A stretch of 19,606 nt of DNA from Flemingiibacterium sp045634005 (GCA_045634005.1 JAZQZL010000020.1:1-19606); one strand, 5' to 3'. Positions 1-6,072 are shown, counted from the first letter of the stretch. Notes: a model not told the origin generated them from the letters alone. A program made the numbers and translations.

Positions 1-29
1 GCTTCAAGGCCGGATCGGTAAGTTAGGAA

Positions 30-57
30 ACTGAAGTGAATGAGTGAACGCTTCAGT
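30..57 (+). other. Hairpin upstream of rubrerythrin
   Basis: Positions 30-38 (actgaagtg) and 49-57 (cgcttcagt) can form a 9-bp stem with one G:U pair and a 10-nt loop, 36 nt before the rubrerythrin start codon. No T-run follows, so it is not a convincing terminator. It could be a 5' UTR structure, an operator, or the tail of an upstream unit outside the window. I see no convincing promoter in positions 1-92. Confidence 0.35.
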
Positions 58-92
58 ATAAAAAATTATTATTAAATTTGGAGGATCTAATT

Positions 93-635
93 ATGGCAAA
101 GTTTGTATGTATGGTATGTGGTTACGTTTACGAAGGCGAAGCAGCTCCGGAGCAGTGCCCGGTATGTAAGGTTCCGGCTTCCAAGTTCAAGAAGCAGGAA
201 GAGGAAATGACATGGGCAGCTGAGCATGTAGTCGGCGTTGCAAAGGGTGTAAGCGAAGACATCATCGCTGATCTCCGCGCTAACTTCGAAGGCGAGTGCT
301 CTGAGGTTGGTATGTACCTCGCAATGGCAAGAGTTGCACACCGTGAGGGTTATCCCGAGATCGGTCTTTACTGGGAAAAGGCAGCGTATGAGGAAGCAGA
401 GCACGCAGCGAAGTTCGCAGAGCTTCTCGGCGAGGTTGTAACCGACTCTACCAAGAAGAATCTCGAAATGCGCGTTGAGGCTGAAAACGGCGCAACCGCA
501 GGCAAGACCGAGCTTGCAAAGATGGCGAAGGAGCTTGGTCTCGACGCTATCCACGACACCGTACATGAAATGGCACGCGACGAAGCAAGACACGGCAAGG
601 CATTTGAGGGACTTCTCGCAAGATACTTCAAGTAA
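93..635 (+). CDS. Rubrerythrin with N-terminal rubredoxin domain (NADH peroxidase type)
   Basis: A 180-aa cytoplasmic non-haem iron protein that reduces hydrogen peroxide, protecting anaerobes from oxidative stress. Residues 1-35 form a rubredoxin-like Fe(Cys)4 site (C6, C9, C22, C25). Residues 55-180 are a ferritin-like diiron four-helix domain with two ExxH ligand motifs (E101/H104 and E164/H167) and further carboxylates such as E71. The rubredoxin domain precedes the diiron domain, the order of the 'reverse rubrerythrin' group known from clostridia, not that of classical rubrerythrin. The start at ATG 93 is fixed by GGAGG at 80-84; the in-frame TTG at 78 overlaps that site and is not the start. 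It is a stand-alone gene ending at a strong terminator. The electron donor (NADH through a reductase) is family knowledge, not visible here. Confidence 0.93.
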   Translation: MAKFVCMVCGYVYEGEAAPEQCPVCKVPASKFKKQEEEMTWAAEHVVGVAKGVSEDIIADLRANFEGECSEVGMYLAMARVAHREGYPEIGLYWEKAAYEEAEHAAKFAELLGEVVTDSTKKNLEMRVEAENGATAGKTELAKMAKELGLDAIHDTVHEMARDEARHGKAFEGLLARYFK

Positions 636-655
636 TCTCACATAATAAAATAAAC

Positions 656-690
656 GAAAGCGGAGGTCTAAACCTCCGCTTTCTTTCTAT
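656..690 (+). terminator. Bidirectional intrinsic terminator
   Basis: A perfect 12-bp stem (gaaagcggaggt at 656-667, acctccgctttc at 672-683) with a 4-nt loop is followed by a T-rich tract. It ends the rubrerythrin transcript. The opposite side is also T-rich when read on the minus strand, so it can serve the convergent nucleotidyltransferase gene too. Confidence 0.9.
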
Positions 691-717
691 TCAACTGTTC
701 GACAAGTTGGAATTTGT

Positions 718-1377
718 TTAACTGTTTTCTGAAATCCATTTTTTTGACCAAGCAAATAATGTTTCGGACATCAAATTGAAATCTACGGTTCCGCCATTTT
801 TTAAATTCATAAATGTTTCGACAATTACCTGTTCATTGGAAGATACAACTTGGAGCAAATCTTTTTGATGGCTAATATACTTTCCTGTTTGCTTAAAAGC
901 AATTGCCTGTACGACAAAAGAAGCCGATTTATATAAACCTTGCAAAATATCTTCTCTTTTTTCATGGAGCATATTGTGAACACATCCATGGTATATATTA
1001 CAGACACCGATTTTGATTGCTCTGTCCACAGCACTTTCGTCAATAACAGCCATTACTTCGTCAAGGCTCCCCTTGATTGGTGTGGTGTCATGGCAAAACT
1101 GAAACAGGTCAGATGGCTCCCAATTCATAATTTCCTTTTTTCCCGAAAGGAAACCACAAATCAGTTCCCTATGAGACATAGTGTCCAGCATGTTATGGTA
1201 AGTTTGAATGTCCATAGCAGATAATTCATCCAAAATTACAACAATATCAATGTCGCTTGTTTCTGTTGCTTCATCACGACCATAACTACCTTGCAAACCA
1301 ACAAACCATACACGGTTTGCGAAAGTTTCATTTAATGTCTGCAAGAAGTTTTTCGTCCAAGCAGTAATATCTATCAT
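718..1377 (-). CDS. MNT-type nucleotidyltransferase-domain protein
   Basis: A 219-aa protein with an N-terminal polymerase-beta-like nucleotidyltransferase fold. The signature G30-S31, R34 and S41-D42-I43-D44 matches the GS...DxD metal-binding motif of the family. The C-terminal half (about 110-219) is helical and resembles the substrate-binding region of small aminoglycoside adenylyltransferase-like enzymes. Family members modify antibiotics, or AMPylate partners in HEPN/MNT toxin-antitoxin pairs; no HEPN partner gene is adjacent, so the substrate is unknown. The start is ATG at 1377, with AGGTG (1383-1387) at a 5-nt spacing; an in-frame GTG at 1383 overlaps that site. Base composition is clearly more AT-rich, with A/T-ending codons, than the neighbours, which suggests recent acquisition. 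It has its own near-consensus promoter. Confidence 0.85.
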   Translation of the reverse strand: MIDITAWTKNFLQTLNETFANRVWFVGLQGSYGRDEATETSDIDIVVILDELSAMDIQTYHNMLDTMSHRELICGFLSGKKEIMNWEPSDLFQFCHDTTPIKGSLDEVMAVIDESAVDRAIKIGVCNIYHGCVHNMLHEKREDILQGLYKSASFVVQAIAFKQTGKYISHQKDLLQVVSSNEQVIVETFMNLKNGGTVDFNLMSETLFAWSKKWISENS

Positions 1378-1423
1378 TATCACACCTACAAATTCCCTTT
1401 TCTCGAACTGTTTTCACATCTCT

Positions 1424-1452
1424 ATTATACCATAAGTATGCAATTTTTTCAA
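1424..1452 (-). promoter_or_regulatory. Sigma-A promoter of the nucleotidyltransferase gene
   Basis: On the minus strand, TTGAAA (1447-1452), a 17-bp spacer and a perfect TATAAT (1424-1429) lie about 47 bp upstream of the start codon. Confidence 0.82.
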
Positions 1453-1489
1453 GTAGCGCACATAATGTCGTATTTTCTCGTATCCCACC

Positions 1490-1518
1490 TTGACAATCGC
1501 TTTTGTATGTGATAAAAT
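1490..1518 (+). promoter_or_regulatory. Sigma-A promoter of the DUF4234 gene
   Basis: TTGACA (1490-1495), a 17-bp spacer and TAAAAT (1513-1518). Transcription is expected to start near 1525, right at the base of the hairpin at 1524-1540. Confidence 0.82.
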
Positions 1519-1523
1519 TAAAT

Positions 1524-1540
1524 CAGCCGATACTCGGCTG
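1524..1540 (+). other. 5'-terminal hairpin of the DUF4234 mRNA
   Basis: A perfect 7-bp inverted repeat (cagccga / tcggctg) with a 3-nt loop sits at the predicted transcription start, 26 nt upstream of the start codon. It could be an mRNA-stabilising 5' hairpin or a DNA operator immediately downstream of the -10 box. Confidence 0.55.
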
Positions 1541-1566
1541 CATAATTAGTTTTGGAGGATCAAACA

Positions 1567-1995
1567 ATGGACAACAATCAGATTAACAATGCTCCCGCTG
1601 CTAAGCTTGCAACAAACCGCGGACTCTTAAAGTACATATTCCTCTCTGCAATTACCTTCGGTATTTACGGAATTGTGGTAATGTCCGAGGTAAGCTCGAG
1701 CATTAACATTATCGCATCGAGATACGACGGCAAAAAGACTATGCACTATTGCCTGCTTATGTTCATCTTCTCGTGGCTCACGCTCGGTATCGCACCGCTC
1801 GTATGGTTCCACAGAATTTCCGCGAGAATCGGTGACGAGCTTGCTCGCCGCGGCATCGCGTACAGCTTTGGCGCAGGCTCCTTCTGGGGCTGGGGTATTC
1901 TCGGTTCAGCTATTTGCGTGGGTCCGTTCATCTACTACTATAAGCTTTTCAAGTCTATGAACCTGCTCTCGATGAACTATAACATAAACGGCTGA
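1567..1995 (+). CDS. DUF4234-type small membrane protein
   Basis: A 142-aa predicted integral membrane protein. After a polar N-terminus (about residues 1-20) there are hydrophobic segments at roughly 21-42 (with the motif TFGIYGIV), 60-80 and 105-122. The overall pattern, short helices around an 'FGIY' turn with conserved W and R residues between them, matches DUF4234 proteins, which have no established function. The start ATG at 1567 follows GGAGG (1554-1558). It is transcribed from its own promoter and ends at a strong terminator, so it is monocistronic. The neighbouring genes are other small membrane proteins of related families (DUF2752, zinc-ribbon/DUF4190), which suggests a common envelope-associated role, but this is inference. 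Confidence 0.8.
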   Translation: MDNNQINNAPAAKLATNRGLLKYIFLSAITFGIYGIVVMSEVSSSINIIASRYDGKKTMHYCLLMFIFSWLTLGIAPLVWFHRISARIGDELARRGIAYSFGAGSFWGWGILGSAICVGPFIYYYKLFKSMNLLSMNYNING

Positions 1996-2010
1996 TTTTA
2001 ACTCGGTCAA

Positions 2011-2040
2011 AGGACGCCGTAAGGCGTCCTTGATTTTTTT
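2011..2040 (+). terminator. Intrinsic terminator after the DUF4234 gene
   Basis: A perfect 8-bp stem (aggacgcc 2011-2018, ggcgtcct 2023-2030) with the tetraloop gtaa is followed by a T-tract to 2040. Confidence 0.92.
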
Positions 2041-2052
2041 GGGGGTGTGAGC

Positions 2053-2481
2053 GTGAGAAAGAAAGCTCTGACGGTCTATTTTTGGATCATCATAATAGGT
2101 GCTGTGTACGCCGCGCTGATATTTTTTACCGGTATCGAGCCTAAATGTGTGACGCGTGAGCTTTTTGGTTTTGAGTGCGGTACGTGTGGCGTGACACATA
2201 TGCTTATCAGTATGGCGCATCTTGACTTTGCCGCGGCATTTTCCTATAATCCGGTTTTGTTCGTGCTGTTTTGGCTATGGAATATTGTTGGTGTGCTGTG
2301 CATAATTGATAAAACGAGGCTTGTGAGGAACAAGCGCTTTATTTACACGCTGATGTGGATAAGCGTGGCGGCTATCCTCATTTTTGGCGTGTTGCGTAAT
2401 TTTTTTGTGACACCGCCGAAAACGTCGTTTTTTCAAAATATATTGACAAATTACCACGCTTTATGTATAATTATATTGTAA
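2053..2481 (+). CDS. DUF2752 family membrane protein
   Basis: A 142-aa integral membrane protein with about three hydrophobic segments (roughly residues 6-27, 62-85 and 97-116). Between the first two lies the family signature, a cysteine-containing loop ending in FECGTCGVTH (C32, C42, C45), matching the 'CPxCGxTR' core of DUF2752; H replaces the usual arginine. The function of this family is not established. The likely start is GTG 2053, 7 nt after GGGGG (2041-2045); an in-frame GTG at 2047 sits too close to that site. The gene begins 12 bp after the preceding terminator and I see no promoter of its own, so it may depend on read-through. The promoter of the next gene lies inside its last 40 bases. 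Confidence 0.82.
   Translation: MRKKALTVYFWIIIIGAVYAALIFFTGIEPKCVTRELFGFECGTCGVTHMLISMAHLDFAAAFSYNPVLFVLFWLWNIVGVLCIIDKTRLVRNKRFIYTLMWISVAAILIFGVLRNFFVTPPKTSFFQNILTNYHALCIIIL
2443..2471 (+). promoter_or_regulatory. Perfect-consensus sigma-A promoter inside the DUF2752 gene
   Basis: TTGACA (2443-2448), a 17-bp spacer and TATAAT (2466-2471): a full consensus match lying within the 3' end of the upstream coding region. It drives the zinc-ribbon gene at 2509. Confidence 0.9.
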
Positions 2482-2508
2482 GAATACATTATTGAAAAGG
2501 AGATTATT

Positions 2509-2922
2509 ATGGCTTTTTGTACTAACTGTGGCGCGCAGCTTGCTGAAGGCGCTAACAACTGCACAAACTGCGGCGCGGCAATTGAGTCCACGACTACTAC
2601 TGTAGCTACCCCCGCGGTTCAACCTGCTCCTGCGGCAACTCCTGCACCAACTGCTCCCGAGGCAGGTAAGGGTATGGCTATTGCATCGCTTGTTTGCGGT
2701 CTTGTAGCTCTTTTCTGCTCCGGCGGTACTCTCAGCATTCTTGCGCTTGTATTCGGTATCATCGCAAAGAAGCAGGGAAGTAAATCCGGTATGGCTACCG
2801 CAGGTATCGTTCTCGGTGCTGTCGGTATTGCTCTTATGGTAATTGCGGTTGTAATTCTTGTTGTTGTTTACGGCATAGGTATTGCGGCTGCTATCTCCGA
2901 GAGCGCTTACTACTATTATTAA
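2509..2922 (+). CDS. Zinc-ribbon / DUF4190 membrane protein (copy 1)
   Basis: A 137-aa protein. Residues 1-22 form a compact zinc ribbon with two CxxC knuckles (C4/C7 and C18/C21). Residues 24-52 are a low-complexity Thr/Ala/Pro linker. Residues 53-128 hold two long hydrophobic segments joined by a basic turn (IIAKKQGSKSGMATAG), the layout of DUF4190 proteins. The N-terminal ribbon is expected in the cytoplasm and the pair of helices in the membrane. AAGGAG (2497-2502) sets the ATG at 2509. Transcribed from a full-consensus promoter, so probably abundant. It is a paralogue of the next gene, 49 bp downstream, with which it is presumably co-transcribed. Function unknown. Confidence 0.88.
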   Translation: MAFCTNCGAQLAEGANNCTNCGAAIESTTTTVATPAVQPAPAATPAPTAPEAGKGMAIASLVCGLVALFCSGGTLSILALVFGIIAKKQGSKSGMATAGIVLGAVGIALMVIAVVILVVVYGIGIAAAISESAYYYY

Positions 2923-2971
2923 GCCGCTCTTGATTCTAACACGCTTTGATACGTAATCGAAAGGAGAGAAT

Positions 2972-3364
2972 ATGAAGTTTTGTACCGTTTGCGGTGCCGA
3001 GCTTACAGATGGCGCACTTTGCTGTGCTAACTGCGGAGCGACGGTCCAAGCTGCTGCAGCACCTGCTCCCAAGCAAGACTCCTGCGGCAAGGCTATGGCT
3101 ATCGTATCGTTCATATGCGGTATCATAGGCGTTATTTCACTGTCGGGAATCTCGCTTGGCGTGATAGCGACGGTTTTCGGTATCGTGTCCAAAAAAGAAG
3201 GCTACAAAGGCAGTATGGCGACGGCAGGTACTGTTCTCGGCATAGTCAGCCTTGTAATGTACGTTCTTTTTATCGTTGCATACATCATTTTTATCGTAGC
3301 ATATATTCTGATGATAATTTTGGGAATCAGTGCTATCGGTATGGAAAGTATGTATTATTTTTAA
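2972..3364 (+). CDS. Zinc-ribbon / DUF4190 membrane protein (copy 2)
   Basis: A 130-aa paralogue of the preceding protein with the same order of parts: zinc ribbon (C4, C7, C18, C21, plus an extra C17), a shorter Ala/Pro linker (about 25-38), then DUF4190-like helices around the basic turn VSKKEGYKGSMATAG. The last helix is longer and strongly Ile/Val/Tyr-rich (about 88-121). AAGGAGAG at 2960-2967 precedes the ATG at 2972. The linker and final helix have diverged while the ribbon and turn are conserved, consistent with a tandem duplication followed by specialisation. Function unknown. Confidence 0.87.
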   Translation: MKFCTVCGAELTDGALCCANCGATVQAAAAPAPKQDSCGKAMAIVSFICGIIGVISLSGISLGVIATVFGIVSKKEGYKGSMATAGTVLGIVSLVMYVLFIVAYIIFIVAYILMIILGISAIGMESMYYF

Positions 3365-3376
3365 TCCCGCATAAGA

Positions 3377-3409
3377 AAGGCTGTCTGCAATGCAGACATC
3401 CTTTTTTTA
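3377..3409 (+). terminator. Terminator shared by convergent genes
   Basis: Stem tgtctgc (3382-3388) / gcagaca (3392-3398), extended by aagg/cctt across a one-base mismatch, then seven Ts. The stop codon of the convergent M20 gene (3407-3409) overlaps the end of the T-run. Confidence 0.85.
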
Positions 3410-4735
3410 TAATTCGATTTTTGCCGTATCTCCGTCGTAGGTGATGCGCTCGCCGCTTCGGTTTAAGCTGTCAAGGTAGGAGAGAAACTCCGCCTTGGAT
3501 GCAAACGTCGGCGTGAAATTCGCGAGGATATCTTTCGCACGTGCCGCGCCGTTTTCGAGAAGCATAGTTACCATTGTGAGCTGCCACTTCGCCGAGTTAA
3601 TGCACGCCTCCTCGGGAGCGGTGATCTGATAGTCAGCGCCGTGTGACTTGCCGGTGCGTCCCGCACAGTACGGGTGCACGACGGGCATTACCATCGAAAG
3701 ATCGCCCATATCGGTGCTGCCCGACTCAAATCCGCGGTATCTGGTGAACTCTTTATCGGGGAATATCGCACGGAAAGCGTCCTCGCAGAGGTCGATCATA
3801 CCTTTCGCATTGTTGAGCGGGGAATAGCCGGGGATGTCGGTGATGTCAACGTTTGTGCCGAGCGAGAGTGCCGCACCGACGAGCGCGCGGTTGACGGATT
3901 TGTTCGCGTTTACAATGCCCTCAAAGTTGGTGCCGCGCACGTAGCTTTCAAGCGTTACGCACTCGGGGATCGCGTTTACGATGTCGCCACCGCGGGTGAT
4001 GATCGGATGGACGCGGATCATATCCGGCTCCTTGAAGGTTTCGCGGATCGCGTTTATCGCGTTAAGACCGCAGTTTGCCGCATAGAGCGCGTTTTTGCCT
4101 TCCCAGGGCGCACCGCCCGCGTGAGCGGACACACCGTTGAAGCTTATCTTTTTTGCAACACATCCAACCGCGCCTTCATAGGCGTAGTAGGAGCCGCCCG
4201 TGTGTATCATCAGCGCGAGGTCGACGCCGTCGAAGTAGCCGCGCGAGAGGAATTCGGTCTTGCCGCCCATGTACTTGATCTTGCCCTCGCTGCGAAGTCC
4301 GCGGCGGAACTCTATCTCAAGAAGCTCCTCGGCGGGTACGGCGCACAGGCGTATGCGACCGCAGAGCTTTGCGAGCACGTCGGGCTCACGCAGTGCCGCC
4401 GCTATGCCGACGAGTGCCGCACACTGTGCGTTATGACCGCAAGCGTGTACCGCTCCGGTAGTTTTGTCGGCATCAGGGTGGGAAGGGCATATTACCGAGT
4501 CAAGCTCGCCAAGCACGAGCACCTCGGGACCCTCGCGACCTGTATCGATTACGGTGTAAAATCCCGTAATACCGTCGGCGTGGACGATGTCGTATCCAAG
4601 CGCTTTGAAGGTGTCCGCCATATATTTGTCAGTTTTATATTCCTTATAGCCCGTTTCGGGATTAGCCCAGATATATCGTTCGGTATCGAGAATAAGCTTG
4701 CGGTTTTTCTCAACTGCGTTGGTTATCGCGTTCAT
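3407..4735 (-). CDS. M20 family metallopeptidase / amidohydrolase
   Basis: A 442-aa cytoplasmic zinc- or manganese-dependent hydrolase of the M20 family (aminoacylase, carboxypeptidase and p-aminobenzoyl-glutamate hydrolase-like enzymes). Visible motifs: GELDS (76-80) in the position of the catalytic Asp region, HACGHN (97-102) with metal-binding His and Cys, PAEE (134-137) with the catalytic Glu, and GVSAHAGGAPWEGKNA in the lid/dimerisation domain. The Cys in HACGH is typical of the M20D subgroup. The substrate, an N-acyl or gamma-glutamyl amino acid or peptide, cannot be fixed from sequence. AGGAGT sits 8 nt before the ATG at 4735. It is a single-gene unit with a strong promoter whose -10 box is covered by an 18-bp palindrome, so it is probably regulated. 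Confidence 0.9.
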   Translation of the reverse strand: MNAITNAVEKNRKLILDTERYIWANPETGYKEYKTDKYMADTFKALGYDIVHADGITGFYTVIDTGREGPEVLVLGELDSVICPSHPDADKTTGAVHACGHNAQCAALVGIAAALREPDVLAKLCGRIRLCAVPAEELLEIEFRRGLRSEGKIKYMGGKTEFLSRGYFDGVDLALMIHTGGSYYAYEGAVGCVAKKISFNGVSAHAGGAPWEGKNALYAANCGLNAINAIRETFKEPDMIRVHPIITRGGDIVNAIPECVTLESYVRGTNFEGIVNANKSVNRALVGAALSLGTNVDITDIPGYSPLNNAKGMIDLCEDAFRAIFPDKEFTRYRGFESGSTDMGDLSMVMPVVHPYCAGRTGKSHGADYQITAPEEACINSAKWQLTMVTMLLENGAARAKDILANFTPTFASKAEFLSYLDSLNRSGERITYDGDTAKIEL

Positions 4736-4759
4736 AAAAGTAACTCCTTGGTTATTGAG

Positions 4760-4777
4760 ATGCTATAATTATAGCAT
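4760..4777. promoter_or_regulatory. Perfect 18-bp palindrome, candidate operator
   Basis: ATGCTATAATTATAGCAT is a perfect inverted repeat without a spacer. It contains the -10 box of the M20 promoter and reaches to the predicted transcription start. A dimeric repressor bound here would block transcription. Part of the symmetry comes from the self-complementary nature of TATAATTATA, but the flanking ATGC/GCAT is not required by the promoter. Confidence 0.6.
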
Positions 4778-4796
4778 TGCCTCGCACAAAAGTCAA
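4768..4796 (-). promoter_or_regulatory. Sigma-A promoter of the M20 gene
   Basis: On the minus strand: TTGACT (4791-4796), a 17-bp spacer, TATAAT (4768-4773). Confidence 0.87.
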
Positions 4797-4800
4797 TAGG

Positions 4801-4838
4801 CAAAACAAAAAGGCTGTCCATACGGACAGCCTTTCGTT
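4801..4838 (-). terminator. Terminator of the rplJ-rplL unit
   Basis: Stem ggctgtcc (4812-4819) / ggacagcc (4824-4831) with a 4-nt loop, extended by three A:T pairs; read on the minus strand it is followed by tttttgtttt. It closes the unit directly after rplL, so rpoB is not co-transcribed. Confidence 0.92.
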
Positions 4839-4854
4839 TTGTGTAAGACTTAAA

Positions 4855-5232
4855 TTACTTAAGCTCAACAACTGCGCCAGCTTCAGCGAGCTTAGCCTTG
4901 ATAGCTTCAGCGTCTTCCTTGGAAGCGCCTTCCTTGATGGTCTTGGGAGCACCCTCAACCATGTCCTTAGCGTCCTTAAGGCCGAGACCGGTGAGTTCGC
5001 GTACAACCTTGATAACTGCGAGCTTGTTAGCGCCAGCATCGGTGAGTACAACGTCGAATTCGGTCTTCTCCTCAGCTGCAGCAGCAGCGGGAGCAGCAGC
5101 AGCGCCTGCAACTGCTACGGGAGCAGCGGAAACGCCAAACTCTTCCTCGAGAGCCTTAACGAGATCTGCGAGTTCGAGAATAGTAAGAGCCTTGATTTCT
5201 TCAAGAATGTTAGTAGTCTTTTCGGTAGCCAT
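4855..5232 (-). CDS. rplL: 50S ribosomal protein L7/L12
   Basis: A 125-aa acidic stalk protein that recruits translational GTPases to the ribosome. It shows the standard three parts: an N-terminal dimerisation and L10-binding domain (about 1-35, ILEEIKALTILELADLVKALEEEFGV), a flexible Ala/Pro hinge (about 36-55) and the conserved C-terminal factor-binding domain (58-125, with KLAVIKVVRELTGLGLKDAK). Length is normal. The GGAGG at 5242-5246 sets the ATG at 5232. It lies 64 bp downstream of rplJ on the same transcript and is followed at once by a terminator. rpoB, the usual next gene, is absent. Confidence 0.98.
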   Translation of the reverse strand: MATEKTTNILEEIKALTILELADLVKALEEEFGVSAAPVAVAGAAAAPAAAAAEEKTEFDVVLTDAGANKLAVIKVVRELTGLGLKDAKDMVEGAPKTIKEGASKEDAEAIKAKLAEAGAVVELK

Positions 5233-5296
5233 TTTAAATTACCTCCAAATTAATAATAAAATTTTTGTTGTGGTACGTTACTGTACCGTAGCGAAT

Positions 5297-5815
5297 TTAC
5301 GCCTCTGCGGGAGCCTCTGCTCCGCCGTCCTTGTCGATCTTTGCCTGAAGTACGTAAGCAAGACCGTAAAGAGATTTCTGCATAGAACCGAGCATCTTGC
5401 CGACGAGAATGGGCTTCGGCGGAATTGCTGCGAGTTCCTCAACGCCTGCCTTGTCAAGCACCTTGCCTTCAACGAAGCCGCCCTTAAGCTCGAAAGTTTC
5501 GATCTTGTCTGCGTATTCCTTGAGTACCTTTGCGGGAGCGATCGGGTCGTCGGTAGCAACTGCGATAGCGGTCATACCTTCGAGAACGCCCTTAAGGTCT
5601 GCATAGCCTGCTGCTTCACAAGCACGTCCGGTGATCGAGTTCTTGTATACGCTGTAGGATACGCCTGCCTTGCGGAGAGCCGCGCGGAGTGCAGTATCGT
5701 CTGCAACGGTGATACCGGAGTAGTTAACGATAACGCCTGCGGGAGCTGCCTGAATCTTTTCGGTCAGTTCAGCAACCATCTGCTTTTTCTGGGTTAAAAT
5801 CTTCTCACTTGCCAT
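5297..5815 (-). CDS. rplJ: 50S ribosomal protein L10
   Basis: A 172-aa stalk-base protein that anchors L7/L12 dimers to 23S rRNA. The N-terminal part (MASEKILTQKKQMVAELTEK, then VNYSGITVADDTALRAALRKAG and YKNSITGRA) is characteristic of L10; the C-terminal helix with LQAKIDKDGG binds L7/L12. ATG 5815 is chosen because GGGAGGTG (5821-5828) lies just upstream; an in-frame ATG further upstream would place the leader RNA inside the protein. The gene starts a two-gene unit with rplL and is preceded by an L10 leader, so autogenous control by the L10-L12 complex is expected. Confidence 0.98.
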   Translation of the reverse strand: MASEKILTQKKQMVAELTEKIQAAPAGVIVNYSGITVADDTALRAALRKAGVSYSVYKNSITGRACEAAGYADLKGVLEGMTAIAVATDDPIAPAKVLKEYADKIETFELKGGFVEGKVLDKAGVEELAAIPPKPILVGKMLGSMQKSLYGLAYVLQAKIDKDGGAEAPAEA

Positions 5816-5830
5816 GATTTCACCTCCCGA

Positions 5831-5873
5831 TAAAATAAAAAAATCCATCGCAAATCCAAGATCTTGCGAAGGA
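5831..5873 (-). terminator. Attenuator-like terminator in the rplJ leader
   Basis: On the minus strand, tcgcaa / ttgcga (extended by tcc/gga across one mismatch) forms a hairpin followed directly by ttttttt and then atttta, ending just before the rplJ ribosome binding site. Its position fits premature termination when L10-L12 binds the leader; the mechanism is inferred from known Firmicutes L10 leaders. Confidence 0.72.
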
Positions 5874-5980
5874 CACACAATTACAGAATTATTCTATAGA
5901 GTGTTTCCTCGGTAGGAAGGGAAATCCTTTTACACGAAGCACGTATTCGCGCCTTGTAACCTACGGTCTTTGGATTCAAC
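5874..5980 (-). ncRNA. Ribosomal protein L10 leader (cis-regulatory RNA)
   Basis: The minus-strand leader between the promoter and rplJ contains the hallmark pair of elements AAGACCGTAGG (5970 to 5960) and CCTACCGAGG (5916 to 5907), which base-pair to form the kink-turn-containing L10-binding stem found in bacterial rplJ leaders. It starts at the predicted transcription start and is followed by an attenuator hairpin. Boundaries are approximate. Confidence 0.88.
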
Positions 5981-5986
5981 TCTGTT

Positions 5987-6015
5987 ATTATATCACAGAC
6001 TTTCCCTGATGTCAA
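5987..6015 (-). promoter_or_regulatory. Consensus promoter of rplJ-rplL
   Basis: On the minus strand: TTGACA (6010-6015), a 17-bp spacer, TATAAT (5987-5992), a perfect consensus match. It is the apparent sole promoter for the two ribosomal genes and lies back to back with the tcdA promoter. Confidence 0.92.
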
Positions 6016-6072
6016 GAGTTTTTGAAAATTTTTTCTAAAAAAGTTTATACGCCCGTTTAGGCGGACAGAATA

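Noticed and set aside
57..62. TATAAA as a -10 box for rubrerythrin
   Set aside because: No -35 candidate at a suitable distance, and the sequence overlaps the hairpin at 30-57.
87..641. Long minus-strand open frame opposite rubrerythrin
   Set aside because: Shadow of the real gene in a GC-skewed codon context; no ribosome binding site and Cys/Leu-rich nonsense composition.
3674..4768. 364-codon plus-strand frame opposite the M20 gene
   Set aside because: The minus-strand frame has complete M20 motifs, a promoter and a ribosome binding site; the plus-strand translation shows no domain features.
4793..5250. rpoB expected after rplL
   Set aside because: Downstream of rplL there is a terminator and then the promoter of the M20 gene; no RNA polymerase sequence is present in the window.
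4898..5797. Plus-strand frame across rplL and rplJ
   Set aside because: Antisense to two certain ribosomal protein genes; Ser/Ala-rich shadow sequence.
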